Part shown: one piece after another, positions 34,399-43,388 of the stretch
How the letters are laid out: every line of letters starts with the position of its first letter
Numbering within the stretch: the stretch's first letter is position 1
Assembly (NCBI RefSeq): GCF_007097395.1
Contig: NZ_VKDC01000024.1
Span: 1-64,000 of the forward strand
Source of the DNA: Fulvivirga sp. M361
Lineage (GTDB): Bacteria > Bacteroidota > Bacteroidia > Cytophagales > Cyclobacteriaceae
Reading direction: 5' to 3'
Length of the DNA stretch: 64,000 nt
Notes under the pieces: generated by a model
The model's input: only the letters and a program-made list of their open reading frames with translations
What the model was told of the DNA's origin: nothing
The model's database searches: none
Made by a program: the position numbers and the translations under genes

Positions 34399-35094
34399 CT
34401 ATAACGTCTTGATTCGTTGCATTAAGTCATTTTTGTAGCTATCGCTTATCGGTATGATCTTGTCCGCTATTTGCAGGTTACTGTGATCTATATTATCTAT
34501 TCGCGCCATATTGATGACATAAGATCTGTGGACCCGGATAAAGCGATCTCCCGGAAGTTTGTCCACTACTGACTTAAGTGTGGAATAAACCGTATACACT
34601 TTATCGTCTGTATGGATTTTAACATAGTCTCCGTAAGCCTCACACCATTTAATTTTGCTTAAGTCAAGGTTGATGAAAAGTGAGTCGACTTTAATGAAAA
34701 TATTGTTGAGTGAACCGCTGTCCTCTTTTTTGCTGAGATTTGACTTTGCGCGAAGTACGGCTTTCAAAAACCGGCTATAATCGTTGACCGGCTTTAACAA
34801 AAAGTCACACACCTCAAAGTCGAAGGCATCAAGTGCATATTGCTTTTTGCCACTTACCAGGATGATCTCTGGTTTGCGACTCAAGGTTTCCATCAATTTC
34901 AAACCGGAAAGCAGAGGCATTTCAACATCAAGGAAAGCAATGTCAATGTTACCCTGATTAATGAATTCGATGGCTTTGATCGGATCGTCAAAAGCTTCAT
35001 GTAGTTCAAGGAAATTGGTCCGTTCTATCAACTGTTTTAAGATTTCAATTGATATCGGGTCATCATCTACTACAACGCAGCTAATGTTATCCAT
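34399..35094 (-). CDS. LytTR-type response regulator
   Basis: The protein has 231 residues. The receiver domain (1-120) has Asp9/Asp10/Asp11 in VVVDDDP, phosphoacceptor Asp56 in AFLDVEMP, and Lys101 in LLKPV. The LytTR DNA-binding domain (about 130-231) shows IKWCEAYGDYVKIHTDDKVY, KLPGDRFIRVHRSYVIN and ISDSYKNDL. It should bind DNA as the output of the phosphorelay. Its start overlaps the end of the hybrid kinase gene by 8 nt. It is the last gene of the GTPase operon. Confidence 0.94.
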   Translation of the reverse strand: MDNISCVVVDDDPISIEILKQLIERTNFLELHEAFDDPIKAIEFINQGNIDIAFLDVEMPLLSGLKLMETLSRKPEIILVSGKKQYALDAFDFEVCDFLLKPVNDYSRFLKAVLRAKSNLSKKEDSGSLNNIFIKVDSLFINLDLSKIKWCEAYGDYVKIHTDDKVYTVYSTLKSVVDKLPGDRFIRVHRSYVINMARIDNIDHSNLQIADKIIPISDSYKNDLMQRIKTL

Positions 35095-36982
35095 GAGCAG
35101 TTCTGATTTGTTCTACTACGGTCTCGGAATTTGAATGTAAGCTTTCCAGCCTGGCTTTCAAACCCAAATGTATGCCTTTTCTTAATTCTGTTTCAATAAT
35201 GGTAAGTTCGTGATACGGCTCCCTCATACCCACAAAACTGAAGTGTGTTTTCAACTTGTGACTTAGGTTTTTTATACCGGCAAAATCCTTGGTATCCATG
35301 TTTTCCAACATTTGATGTGTACTCGCGGAAATTTCTGAACACAACATATGCAATACCTGTCTGAACTTCTGCTGATCATTTGCATAGATCTTGCGCAGAG
35401 GGGTCAGGTCATATTGCTCAGCAGTACGACTACCCAGCAGTTGGTTTACCCTGGACTTTACTTTATCCACCTGCAAAGGTTTTTGTAGAAATAATGCGTT
35501 ACTATAGCGTTTGATCGTTTTGGTGAGTGTAGCCTGATGCTCCCCGCTCACCACTAATACGGGTAGCGTTGACTGTTGCTGTTCAAGCAGTTCTAAGATC
35601 GGTATACAGGTTTCTTCTCCCAGGTGGTAATCGGTTATAACCAGATCATAATCTGTTATGGCTTCAATGGCTTCTTGTGTTTTTGTGACCAGATGAGTGG
35701 TTAAACCTTCTTCTTGTAACACTTCTTCTAAGATCATACCATTAATGGGATCATCTTCTACGATCAGAACATTGCTTACATTTTCACTAGGCAGGGCCTT
35801 ATGCTTTGGATCAATTAACGCCTCTTTTTCATCATGGAAGTCAAAAGGAAGTACAAAGCGGAACGTACTCCCCACATTTACTTCACTTTCTACATAGATC
35901 TGACCTTCCATTAACTCAATGAGTTCCTTAGTAATAGAGAGCCCCAGACCTGTACCTCCGTATTTTCTGGTGGTATCTTCCATGCCTTGTTTGTATGGCT
36001 TAAAGATCTCATCATACATGTTTTTTGGTATTCCCACGCCTGTATCTTCCACTTTGAATGCGATACACAATCTATTATCAATAACATCGATCAGGTTGAC
36101 GTGCATCTTCACATAGCCGGAATGAGTGAATTTTATCGCATTTCCTACCAGGTTATAGAGCACCTGGGACAACTTCTGCATGTCACCATTGATTTTTTCA
36201 GGCAACTGACGTTCAATAGTATATTCCAAATGAACCCCTTTTTCCAATGCGGTATATTTAAAAGCTTGGATTACAGCGTCTACCAGTGGCTTAAGCTCAA
36301 AATCATCACATTCTACTTTTAGATTACCAGATTCAATTTTAGAAAGGTCAAGTACGTTGCTTACCAGGTTGATCAAATGAGAACTAACGCTGTGAAGCGC
36401 TTTGATGTGCCCTTTTATCTGGCTGATCGAATTACTTTTACTAAGTACTGTGGTTAATCCTGCAATCGCATTGACAGGGTTTCTTATTTCATGATTTACC
36501 TGGGAGAAGAATTGTGTTTTTGCCTTCTGGAGTTTTTTCATCTCCTCATTTTTGAACTTGAGCAATTCATTTTCGTGTCTTACCCGTTCATTTTCCAGTA
36601 ATTGTGTTTCCCTGCTTATCTCAGATTCATTACGCTCCTGCTGGACAACGGTCAGGTTTTCATAGTGATCTGTGAAGTCAAAAAGCTGCCACACCATCAT
36701 ATCAGGAGAATCAGAAGGTACATCGAAGATCAGATCAAAATAAAAGTCCCTGCCTCCATAAGGAATATTGACGCAGGAGTAGACCAACTGATCTTTCGGT
36801 GCCAGTGTAGCAAAAGTCGATTGAAGAGATTCCAGGAAAGGAGATACGTTAAAAACAGTGTCCTCATTCAATATCCGGATGAGGGTGTCAGAAGAATATA
36901 GAATATTACCTGTTTCGCGTTCAAAGAGTACCAGCTGCATGCGCCTGTTCAGGTAATCACTCTTATACTTTTCAATGTTCAT
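35087..36982 (-). CDS. Hybrid histidine kinase with receiver and Hpt domains
   Basis: The protein has 631 residues and no TM helix, so it is cytosolic. An N-terminal sensor region of unknown fold (1-110) is followed by a coiled coil (110-155). HisKA has His164 in FFSQVNHEIRNPVNA. HATPase_c has QVLYNLVGNAIKF, VEDTGVGIP and YGGTGLGLSI. The receiver (about 403-515) has Asp451 in LVITDYHL and Lys501. The Hpt domain (about 540-625) has His575 in LSHKLKTHFSF. The full phosphorelay is therefore His-Asp-His within one protein, then Asp56 of the LytTR regulator. It starts with a 4-nt overlap with the GTPase gene. Confidence 0.94.
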   Translation of the reverse strand: MNIEKYKSDYLNRRMQLVLFERETGNILYSSDTLIRILNEDTVFNVSPFLESLQSTFATLAPKDQLVYSCVNIPYGGRDFYFDLIFDVPSDSPDMMVWQLFDFTDHYENLTVVQQERNESEISRETQLLENERVRHENELLKFKNEEMKKLQKAKTQFFSQVNHEIRNPVNAIAGLTTVLSKSNSISQIKGHIKALHSVSSHLINLVSNVLDLSKIESGNLKVECDDFELKPLVDAVIQAFKYTALEKGVHLEYTIERQLPEKINGDMQKLSQVLYNLVGNAIKFTHSGYVKMHVNLIDVIDNRLCIAFKVEDTGVGIPKNMYDEIFKPYKQGMEDTTRKYGGTGLGLSITKELIELMEGQIYVESEVNVGSTFRFVLPFDFHDEKEALIDPKHKALPSENVSNVLIVEDDPINGMILEEVLQEEGLTTHLVTKTQEAIEAITDYDLVITDYHLGEETCIPILELLEQQQSTLPVLVVSGEHQATLTKTIKRYSNALFLQKPLQVDKVKSRVNQLLGSRTAEQYDLTPLRKIYANDQQKFRQVLHMLCSEISASTHQMLENMDTKDFAGIKNLSHKLKTHFSFVGMREPYHELTIIETELRKGIHLGLKARLESLHSNSETVVEQIRTAHG

Positions 36983-37467
36983 TTTAACATGGCTTTGCCA
37001 AGATCATAGAATGCGTTTTCAACACTTACCCCCTCCTTGGCACTTGAGTAAATGATGTGAGATGAAGATAGATGGCTCTTGATTGAATCAAGAGAATTTT
37101 CGGTGAGTAGGTCAGTTTTGTTGCCAACTACCTGAATTGGTGCGATGGGTAAGGTTTGGCGGATCTGAGAAATCTCATTCGTCAGATTCTCATAAGTAGA
37201 GGGACGAGTCACATCGAATACATATAAAATGCCATGAGCGCCAAGCATATAGCTGTAATGTACACGTTCATTTTTCACTTCACCGGCGATATCCCAGATA
37301 AGCATGGTGAGATCTACGCCATGGATGTCCACCACTTTTTTATCCACTTTTACTCCAATGGTGGTTTGATACTTTTCATCAAAAATTTGATGAATGAATC
37401 GTTTTATCAAAGAAGTCTTCCCGACTCCGAAATGTCCCAGCAGAATTATTTTTTTACTTAGAATCAT
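36979..37467 (-). CDS. Rab-like small GTPase
   Basis: The protein has 162 residues and resembles eukaryotic Rab/Ras GTPases. G1 is GHFGVGKTS (11-19), G2 is Thr35/Thr36 in QTTIG, G3 is WDIAGE (58-63), G4 is GNKTDL (about 117-122) and G5 is SSAKEG. All motifs are present. The G3 residue after Gly is Glu63, where Ras/Rab have the catalytic Gln. That may lower intrinsic hydrolysis and require a partner. There is no lipid-anchor Cys at the C terminus. The gene is between the roadblock-like gene (14-nt overlap) and the kinase (4-nt overlap), so it likely works with both. It belongs to the MglA/Rup side of the prokaryotic Ras superfamily. Confidence 0.92.
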   Translation of the reverse strand: MILSKKIILLGHFGVGKTSLIKRFIHQIFDEKYQTTIGVKVDKKVVDIHGVDLTMLIWDIAGEVKNERVHYSYMLGAHGILYVFDVTRPSTYENLTNEISQIRQTLPIAPIQVVGNKTDLLTENSLDSIKSHLSSSHIIYSSAKEGVSVENAFYDLGKAMLK

Positions 37468-38284
37468 TTAATACCTGATCGAAATATAGTTGTACTGATT
37501 CGTTAAGCTTAGAATTTTCTTCGTTGTCAACCAAATTTTTAGTCAATATTTTGGAAGTAAAATCAAGGATCAGGTCATCCAGCCTATTTTTAAAAGAGGC
37601 GTTCCAACCTCCTGATACAGCCGCTACTACATAGAAACTTCTGAAAGACCGTATCACCAGTTTGAACGTCTCATACTCTATATTTTCAAGGTCCTGACCT
37701 TTGTCGAAGGCATCCTCTGCAAATGCTTTGATGGCAGTGAGCATGCCTGCTATCATGTCCGTATCTACATTTTGTGATCTTGTATAACTGCCTACTAATA
37801 TGCCTGAGTCTTTTTGCACTACCAGAATTTGCTCAAGAGAGGGTTCCAGTAGGTCCCGGGTGATTGTAGTGCTAGGCTTTGCACCTGCGAACCAGGCCTT
37901 TAAGCGATTTGCAAAGTTTTTCCATGAAAAAGCTGATTCCAGCTGACGATCAATTCGTTCAGATAGTAGTTCCAGTTCTTTCACTATGTATTTTTTGATC
38001 ATCTTCCCGATAATAGGGTAGAGCGCTTCAATCACTTCTTCTTGCGAATTCTTAATTTGATCGCGGATAGACTGCGTGACCTCATCACCGAAAAGTGCAG
38101 AGAAATTACGTTTTAAATGGATTACGTTATCTTCAAGTATGGGCTGTACCCGGGCTTCCAGTTTTTCACGATCTTCGATTTTCTCGTCCGTTAATCTGAG
38201 CTGTTCCTGAACAGACCGCTGCACTTCTTTTTCCTCTTCCAGGAGAATTTGTTTGAGCTTACGATAAAGAAGTGCCTTGGACAT
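37454..38284 (-). CDS. Roadblock-like GTPase partner protein
   Basis: The protein has 276 residues and is rich in coiled coil and helix (1-135). The C-terminal domain (about 142-245) has SLEQILVVQKDSGILVGSYT, DTDMIAGMLTAIKAFAEDAF and KLVIRSFRSFYVVAAVSGGW, the order of a roadblock/LC7-type domain. Similar sequence precedes the OmpA domain in some cyanobacterial OmpA proteins that sit near Rab-like genes. Here the OmpA part is missing, and wall binding is supplied by another gene of the operon. It overlaps the GTPase gene by 14 nt. It is probably its activating or docking partner, in analogy with MglB; that is inference. Confidence 0.7.
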   Translation of the reverse strand: MSKALLYRKLKQILLEEEKEVQRSVQEQLRLTDEKIEDREKLEARVQPILEDNVIHLKRNFSALFGDEVTQSIRDQIKNSQEEVIEALYPIIGKMIKKYIVKELELLSERIDRQLESAFSWKNFANRLKAWFAGAKPSTTITRDLLEPSLEQILVVQKDSGILVGSYTRSQNVDTDMIAGMLTAIKAFAEDAFDKGQDLENIEYETFKLVIRSFRSFYVVAAVSGGWNASFKNRLDDLILDFTSKILTKNLVDNEENSKLNESVQLYFDQVLNDSK

Positions 38285-38431
38285 GATGCCTTTAGTTTTT
38301 ATTTGAAATCAACCAAACACGATATAAAAGTAGGCAAAGCCAATGTTGAAGTAAAGACTGAGCATGGTTTGCGGGACCAGGGTTTTCCATATTAAAGTGT
38401 AAATGGTGTGCTGTTTTGGAAACGGATCGTG

Positions 38432-38752
38432 TTATTTCAATTTTTCCGCCAACTCAATGAGCAATGCAGATAGGTCCGCTTTGGCTGTGGTGGATTCAGT
38501 CAACTTATCAATGGCATTCATCAGGTCTTTAATCGATGCCCCAACATCATTTTTAAGGTTCTGGAGGTCTGTTTCATGCTTTTGATTAGCTTCTTCCCAC
38601 ATTTTCTGGTTACTCTCCTGGAGTTTGTTAATGTGATCTTTTAGCTGTTTGAATTCACTTTCATAGGCCTTAATGTTGTCTCCAAAGATGATCTCTTTGA
38701 TGGCATCCAGTTTTTTGTCTACCGGAATTTGTTCTTCGCTATTCTTGCTCAT
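38432..38752 (-). CDS. Coiled-coil adaptor protein
   Basis: The protein has 106 residues, almost wholly predicted coiled coil (about 20-100, for example DAIKEIIFGDNIKAYESEFK and QLKDHINKLQESNQKMWEEA). No signal peptide or TM helix is seen. It is 1 nt from the end of the wall-binding gene and 147 nt before the roadblock-like gene. It could link the envelope protein to the GTPase complex. Its function is otherwise unknown. Confidence 0.75.
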   Translation of the reverse strand: MSKNSEEQIPVDKKLDAIKEIIFGDNIKAYESEFKQLKDHINKLQESNQKMWEEANQKHETDLQNLKNDVGASIKDLMNAIDKLTESTTAKADLSALLIELAEKLK

Positions 38753-38753
38753 G

Positions 38754-39383
38754 TTACTTCGTCTTTAATGTGGTGATGGTCTCCTTATCTATTATGCCGG
38801 AAGGGTAAAGGTTAAAATCTCGCTGAAGTGTTTTAATCGCATTTTCAGTCTCCTGTCCAAAATTACCGTCAAGAGGTATAGTATAACCTTTTTCAATCAA
38901 TATCTTCTGTATTTCGTACACTGCGTTTGATTGATCACCCAACTTTAAGTAAAGATATTTATCATTTTCATGAAAGAAATAGTTATCAGGGGCGAGCCCC
39001 ATTTCTATGATCTTTTGAATGGCTGTGTTATTGAACCCCTGCTGTTTGAGTTGGCCGGAATAAATGAGGAGTTTTTCCATTCTTTTTGTGGAAGCGATCA
39101 AATGGTTGTAATGTGTCGATGCCTGGAGAGATTCTTCTGAATCATCAGGGTATTCCACATCTATTCCTTTTTGAAACCACATTCTTCTGGCAAATGCACC
39201 TATTTCATAACTATTTTTAATGTATTGGTCTAATAGCAACGGATCATAATAATTCGGGTCTATGCTATCATTTACGGCATAGGTATGATCAAAGGGAGGT
39301 CTGTAACGTGTGTAGTTTTCGTATTGGAAATAAGCAATCACCAATAGACTCAGGGTTATGATGAGCATTAACAACCTCTTCAT
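38754..39383 (-). CDS. Membrane-anchored peptidoglycan-binding protein
   Basis: The protein has 209 residues. One N-terminal TM helix or uncleaved signal (4-20, LLMLIITLSLLVIAYFQ). The C-terminal 70 residues are a PG_binding_1 domain: GDQSNAVYEIQKILIEKGYT, LDGNFGQETENAIKTLQRDF and PSGIIDKETITTL. It should sit in the inner membrane with the binding domain in the periplasm. As the first gene of the operon, it would anchor the system to the cell wall. Confidence 0.85.
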   Translation of the reverse strand: MKRLLMLIITLSLLVIAYFQYENYTRYRPPFDHTYAVNDSIDPNYYDPLLLDQYIKNSYEIGAFARRMWFQKGIDVEYPDDSEESLQASTHYNHLIASTKRMEKLLIYSGQLKQQGFNNTAIQKIIEMGLAPDNYFFHENDKYLYLKLGDQSNAVYEIQKILIEKGYTIPLDGNFGQETENAIKTLQRDFNLYPSGIIDKETITTLKTK

Positions 39384-39597
39384 AAAAATTATGCTTACAG
39401 TAAAAAAAGTACTAAAATCTATTTTAAGCGTAATCTACGAATTTATCTGATGTTATAAACTCAATAAGAATTGACATTTTTTCTTTTGAAAAAACAATTT
39501 GCCCAATAGGTACACGGATAAACGAGTCTTATGGCCGGATAGCAGTCCTCATTTAGCTAAAATTCACACCTTCAATTAGTTAAGAGATATTTAGCGA

Positions 39598-40221
39598 TTA
39601 TAGCTTGGGTTTTAACTGTCCTTTGAGTAGCAGGTTATACTCTTCACAGCTGAGTTGTCCATGTTCATCACTGTAGGGGCATGTTCTGTAGCTATTGCCA
39701 AACGGTCCTTGTTCTATGATCACTGTATTGCCGGCACAGACAGGGCATACTACCTTGCCTGAAGGACCACAGTCGATATCATAGCTGATAGAAAGAACTT
39801 CCTGAGCATTTTTTCGATCATCCTCTCTTAAAGCTAAAAAAGCTTTATTTGCCATATCAAGTAACTCTATACATTCCTGGTAGTACCTTCCTTCCGTACC
39901 TTTAAGTTCCAGGTATTTGTTTAACCAATCAATGCTCTGCTTGTATTTGCCCAGAAAAAAAGAGTTTTTTCCGAAGTAGAAGGTGAGGTTGGTGGGGACT
40001 ACTTTGGAGGACTTGAGAACAGTTTTAAATTTTTCATTGGCCTCTTCGTATTCTCCATCTTCCATCAGGTCTACCCCCAGGTCCAATATCTGTGATGTTT
40101 CAGCTTTTTTAGCCTGTTCACGCTCCTGTAGTTGTTGTTGTATGATCTCCTCCTGGGTTTGAGCATAAGTTACAGTCGTTGCAGACAGTACCATCAGTAT
40201 CCATACTATTCTATACTTCAT
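39598..40221 (-). CDS. TPR protein with C-terminal zinc-ribbon-like motif, secreted
   Basis: From Met at 40221 the protein has 207 residues, with signal peptide ending in TYAQ. A TPR-like helical region covers about 35-150 (DLGVDLMEDGEYEEANEKFK, FGKNSFFLGKYKQSIDWLNK). The C terminus has CGPSGKVVCPVCAGNTV and RTCPYSDEHGQLSCEEY, where paired Cys could bind zinc. Its function is unknown. Its start overlaps the end of the decarboxylase gene, so it is co-transcribed with it. A longer start at 40254 adds a basic stretch inside that gene. Confidence 0.7.
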   Translation of the reverse strand: MKYRIVWILMVLSATTVTYAQTQEEIIQQQLQEREQAKKAETSQILDLGVDLMEDGEYEEANEKFKTVLKSSKVVPTNLTFYFGKNSFFLGKYKQSIDWLNKYLELKGTEGRYYQECIELLDMANKAFLALREDDRKNAQEVLSISYDIDCGPSGKVVCPVCAGNTVIIEQGPFGNSYRTCPYSDEHGQLSCEEYNLLLKGQLKPKL

Positions 40222-41231
40222 GTCACGAAATCTTTTTTGTCCAGCTGTAACCATGCTAACGTAGCATTACAAAATATATCTTCCACTGTTTCCGGTTTCA
40301 AGTCCATTTCTTCAATAAACCTGCCAATTTCAAGATCACCTAGGGGGAACGGGTAATCAGAGCCGAGAGTTACCTTCTTAGAAGTTTGAATGTCGAGTAC
40401 ATATTTTAACATGGCGGCGTCATGTGTTATGCAATCTACCCAAAATTTGCCCAGGTAGTTTTTAGGATTAACAGGATTATCTATGGCCACCAGGTCCGGA
40501 CGGCAGTTAAATCCATGTTCTATCCGGCCGATAGTCGATAGAAACGAACCTCCGGCATGGGCAAAGTTTACTCTGAGCTTGGGCAGTTGTTCAAATATCC
40601 CGGCAAAGATCATAGAGCACATAGCCCTGGAAGTTTCGGCAGGCATGCCTACCAGCCATGGCAGCCAGTACTTGGTCATATAACGCATGCCCATCATTTC
40701 CCAGGGATGCACCAATACTGCCATCCCCAATGCTTCACAGGCTTCAAAAATAGGGAAAAAGCGAGGCTCACTTAAGTTTTGATTATTGATATTAGAGCCG
40801 ATCTGTATTCCTTTAAGTCCCAGGTCATTTTTACATCGGGTCAGCTCTTCAATGGCCAGATCAGTGTCTTGCATCGGCAGGGTGCCCAGGCCTATATAGT
40901 TTTTAGGGTACTTATTAGCTATTTCTGCGATATGATCATTAAGAAAGCGGGAAAGGTCGAGGCAATCATCCGGCTGTGCCCAATAAGAAAACATCACCGG
41001 AATGGTGCAAATTACCTGTACCTGTGTATTAAATTGGGAATATTCATCCATTCTTAGTTCAGGGTCCCAGCAGTTAGACTTTATTTCCCTGAAAAACTGG
41101 TTCCCTTTCATCATCTTGGCTGAACCTTCTTTGTGATGTTGCAGATAAATAAAATCTCCATAACCAAATTTTTCTGTCCAGTTTGGCATGTCTGCTGGCA
41201 GAATGTGGGTATGCATATCTATTTTTAACAT
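40218..41231 (-). CDS. ACMSD-like amidohydrolase decarboxylase
   Basis: The protein has 337 residues, the size of 2-amino-3-carboxymuconate-6-semialdehyde decarboxylase. The N-terminal zinc motif is IDMHTHILP (His7, His9). AVLVHPWEMMG, NFAHAGGSFLSTIGRIEHGF and LGSDYPFPLG (zinc Asp) match ACMSD closely. In the kynurenine route it diverts the intermediate from quinolinate toward glutarate. No other kynurenine gene is in the window, so a related 3-carboxymuconate-type substrate remains possible. Confidence 0.88.
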   Translation of the reverse strand: MLKIDMHTHILPADMPNWTEKFGYGDFIYLQHHKEGSAKMMKGNQFFREIKSNCWDPELRMDEYSQFNTQVQVICTIPVMFSYWAQPDDCLDLSRFLNDHIAEIANKYPKNYIGLGTLPMQDTDLAIEELTRCKNDLGLKGIQIGSNINNQNLSEPRFFPIFEACEALGMAVLVHPWEMMGMRYMTKYWLPWLVGMPAETSRAMCSMIFAGIFEQLPKLRVNFAHAGGSFLSTIGRIEHGFNCRPDLVAIDNPVNPKNYLGKFWVDCITHDAAMLKYVLDIQTSKKVTLGSDYPFPLGDLEIGRFIEEMDLKPETVEDIFCNATLAWLQLDKKDFVT

Positions 41232-41313
41232 AAGTGGTTCGGGTTGGCCAATCCTACAAATCTATTGAATCCCGTGCCTGCCAACAATCCATTTAAGTAA
41301 TTTAATAGTAAGC

Positions 41314-41544
41314 CTACTCTTCTTTTTGAGGGACGGGATCATAGCCTGAAGTACCCCAGGGGTGGCATTTGGAGAAGCGCTTTATACCCAGCCAAAGGCC
41401 TTTCAAAGCACCCCAGGTTTGAATAGCCTCAATCGTATAGGATGAACACGTAGGGGAATGGCGACAACTGGAGCCAAATAAAGGGCTGATGGTGTATTGA
41501 TATATCCTTATAGGAAAAATGAGGAGATGTTTTAGAAAACTCAA
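41314..41544 (-). CDS. yidD: Membrane protein insertion efficiency factor
   Basis: The protein has 76 residues. It shows the YidD pattern: [20 protein letters not shown] followed by [20 protein letters not shown], then [20 protein letters not shown] with DPVP. It has conserved Cys residues and an amphipathic N-terminal helix. It helps YidC insert proteins. It follows cysS by 12 nt and is likely co-transcribed with it. Confidence 0.93.
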   Translation of the reverse strand: MSFLKHLLIFPIRIYQYTISPLFGSSCRHSPTCSSYTIEAIQTWGALKGLWLGIKRFSKCHPWGTSGYDPVPQKEE

Positions 41545-41556
41545 AACGCGGTTGAA

Positions 41557-43056
41557 TTAATCAATAGAATATTCTGTCCCTTCTTTACTGTCTTTTAGTG
41601 TAACACCCACTTGCTTCAGATCATCCCTGATCTTGTCAGAAAGTCGATAATTCTTACCTGCCTTCGCATCCAGGCGTAGTTTTATTAGGACATCTATGAT
41701 TCCATCGAGTAATTCATGGTCGCTTTCCTCCTCTTCTTTCAATCCAAGAACATCAAAGACAAAACCTTGATAGTGTTGTACCAATGTGTCAAAAGAGGCT
41801 TTTGATAATGCGCCTGTGGTTAGATTTCCTACTTTGAAATTATTCATTAAGGTAGTGATCTCAAACAATACAGCGAGCGTTTTAGCAGTATTGAAGTCAT
41901 CACCCAGATGAGTGAAAAGCTGATCGATCAGTGTTTTCACTTTATCTTCCAGTTCATTATCTGCCGGTCCTTCAATATACTCCAGGCCTTTCGCTATTTT
42001 TATTCCATCCATCAGACGTTTGTAGCCTTTTTCAGCTGCTGTTAACGCTTCATTGGAAAAATCCAGCGTGCTGGAGTAATGAGATTGTAACATAAAAAAT
42101 CGCACTACCATGGGGCCATAGCCACGATCCAACAGGGGGTGATCTCCTGAAAAAAGTTGTTGTGGCAAGAAAGAGTTGCCCAGAGACTTGCTCATTTTTT
42201 GATCATTTACGGTCAACATGTTGGAGTGCAGCCAGTATTTAACAGGGTCTTTGCCCTTACTACCGACTGACTGTGCTATTTCACATTCATGATGCGGGAA
42301 GACCAGGTCCATGCCACCACCATGGATATCAAAGGTTTCACCAAGATACTTTGTACTCATAACAGAACACTCCAGGTGCCATCCGGGAAACCCTTCCCCC
42401 CATGGTGAGTTCCATCGCATGATATGGGTAGGGGAGGCCTTCTTCCAAAGTGCAAAGTCCACCTTATTGCGCTTCTCGTCTTGATTATCGAGATCACGAC
42501 CACCTTCCATTAGTTCTTCTATTTTCCTGCCGGAAAGTTTGCCGTAGCTAAAATCTTTATCGTAGCGTACTACATCAAAGTAAACGGAGCCATTTACCTC
42601 ATAGGCGAATCCTTTATCCAGGAGCGCCTGTACCATTTCAATTTGCTCCATGATATGTCCCGTAGCACATGGCTCTATACTGGGAGGAAGAAAGTTAAAG
42701 TCATTCAGTACATCGTGAAAGCCATTCGTATAGCGCTGTACTACTTCCATGGGTTCTAACTTTTCCAGGCGGGCTTTTTGGGCTATTTTATCTTCGCCTT
42801 CATCGGCATCATTTTCAAGATGTCCTACGTCAGTGATGTTTCGAACGTATCGTACTTTGTATCCCAGGTACTGAAGGTATCGGTAGATCACATCAAAGCT
42901 CATGAAGGTGCGTACATTTCCAAGGTGTACATCACTATACACAGTAGGTCCACAAACATACATCCCGACACTATCCTCATGGATGGGTTCAAACTTCTCT
43001 TTCTTTTTGGAAAGTGTATTGTAGAGGTAGATAGGGTATTTCTCCTTCAAAGACAT
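41557..43056 (-). CDS. cysS: Cysteinyl-tRNA synthetase
   Basis: The protein has 499 residues. The class I signatures are VHLGNVRTF (a HIGH variant) and QKMSKSLGN. The zinc ligands include Cys in MYVCGPTVYSDVH and the HHECEIAQS cluster. GWHLECSVMS is also typical. It charges tRNA-Cys. It is the first gene of a short operon with yidD. Confidence 0.96.
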   Translation of the reverse strand: MSLKEKYPIYLYNTLSKKKEKFEPIHEDSVGMYVCGPTVYSDVHLGNVRTFMSFDVIYRYLQYLGYKVRYVRNITDVGHLENDADEGEDKIAQKARLEKLEPMEVVQRYTNGFHDVLNDFNFLPPSIEPCATGHIMEQIEMVQALLDKGFAYEVNGSVYFDVVRYDKDFSYGKLSGRKIEELMEGGRDLDNQDEKRNKVDFALWKKASPTHIMRWNSPWGEGFPGWHLECSVMSTKYLGETFDIHGGGMDLVFPHHECEIAQSVGSKGKDPVKYWLHSNMLTVNDQKMSKSLGNSFLPQQLFSGDHPLLDRGYGPMVVRFFMLQSHYSSTLDFSNEALTAAEKGYKRLMDGIKIAKGLEYIEGPADNELEDKVKTLIDQLFTHLGDDFNTAKTLAVLFEITTLMNNFKVGNLTTGALSKASFDTLVQHYQGFVFDVLGLKEEEESDHELLDGIIDVLIKLRLDAKAGKNYRLSDKIRDDLKQVGVTLKDSKEGTEYSID

Positions 43057-43153
43057 GTAATTACTGCAATTAGTACAACCTTGGTTTTAAGGTGCAAAGC
43101 TAACACCAATTATTGATTATAGCAGAATATTAAGGCTTAATTGGAGGGTAAAC

Positions 43154-43295
43154 GCATTTAAAGCCAGATGCAGGCTGTGATTTTCCAGGCTGCTTTTTGC
43201 CTCTTGGTTTTCAAGAGTGGATCAGCTTTGAAATTTTATTTCCCTTTTAGAGATAGGGTGAGAGAGAAGACTTTTAAAAGAAGGTTTTTAAATGC
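43154..43295. repeat. Small inverted-end repeat, copy 1
   Basis: A unit of about 142 bp ends in GCATTTAAA and TTTAAATGC, perfect 9-bp inverted ends. Its interior GCTTTGAAATTTTATTTCCC recurs in copy 2 at 44265-44405. Both have the same orientation and bracket the 240-residue gene between them. Confidence 0.55.
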
Positions 43296-43337
43296 ATTTG
43301 CTCTGGTTCTGCAAGCCATGCGACCCTTCAGTGCATA

Positions 43338-43365
43338 TAAAAAGGCTGACCCCTGAGGACCAGCC
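43338..43365 (-). terminator. Rho-independent terminator after 240-residue gene
   Basis: On the minus strand GGCTGGTCC (43357-43365) pairs with GGGTCAGCC (43344-43352) over 9 bp with two G-U pairs and the loop TCAG, then TTTTTATATG. It lies 24 nt after the gene stop. It would work only weakly on the other strand. Confidence 0.75.
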
Positions 43366-43388
43366 TAAATAATCTGCTTTTAAAAAAA

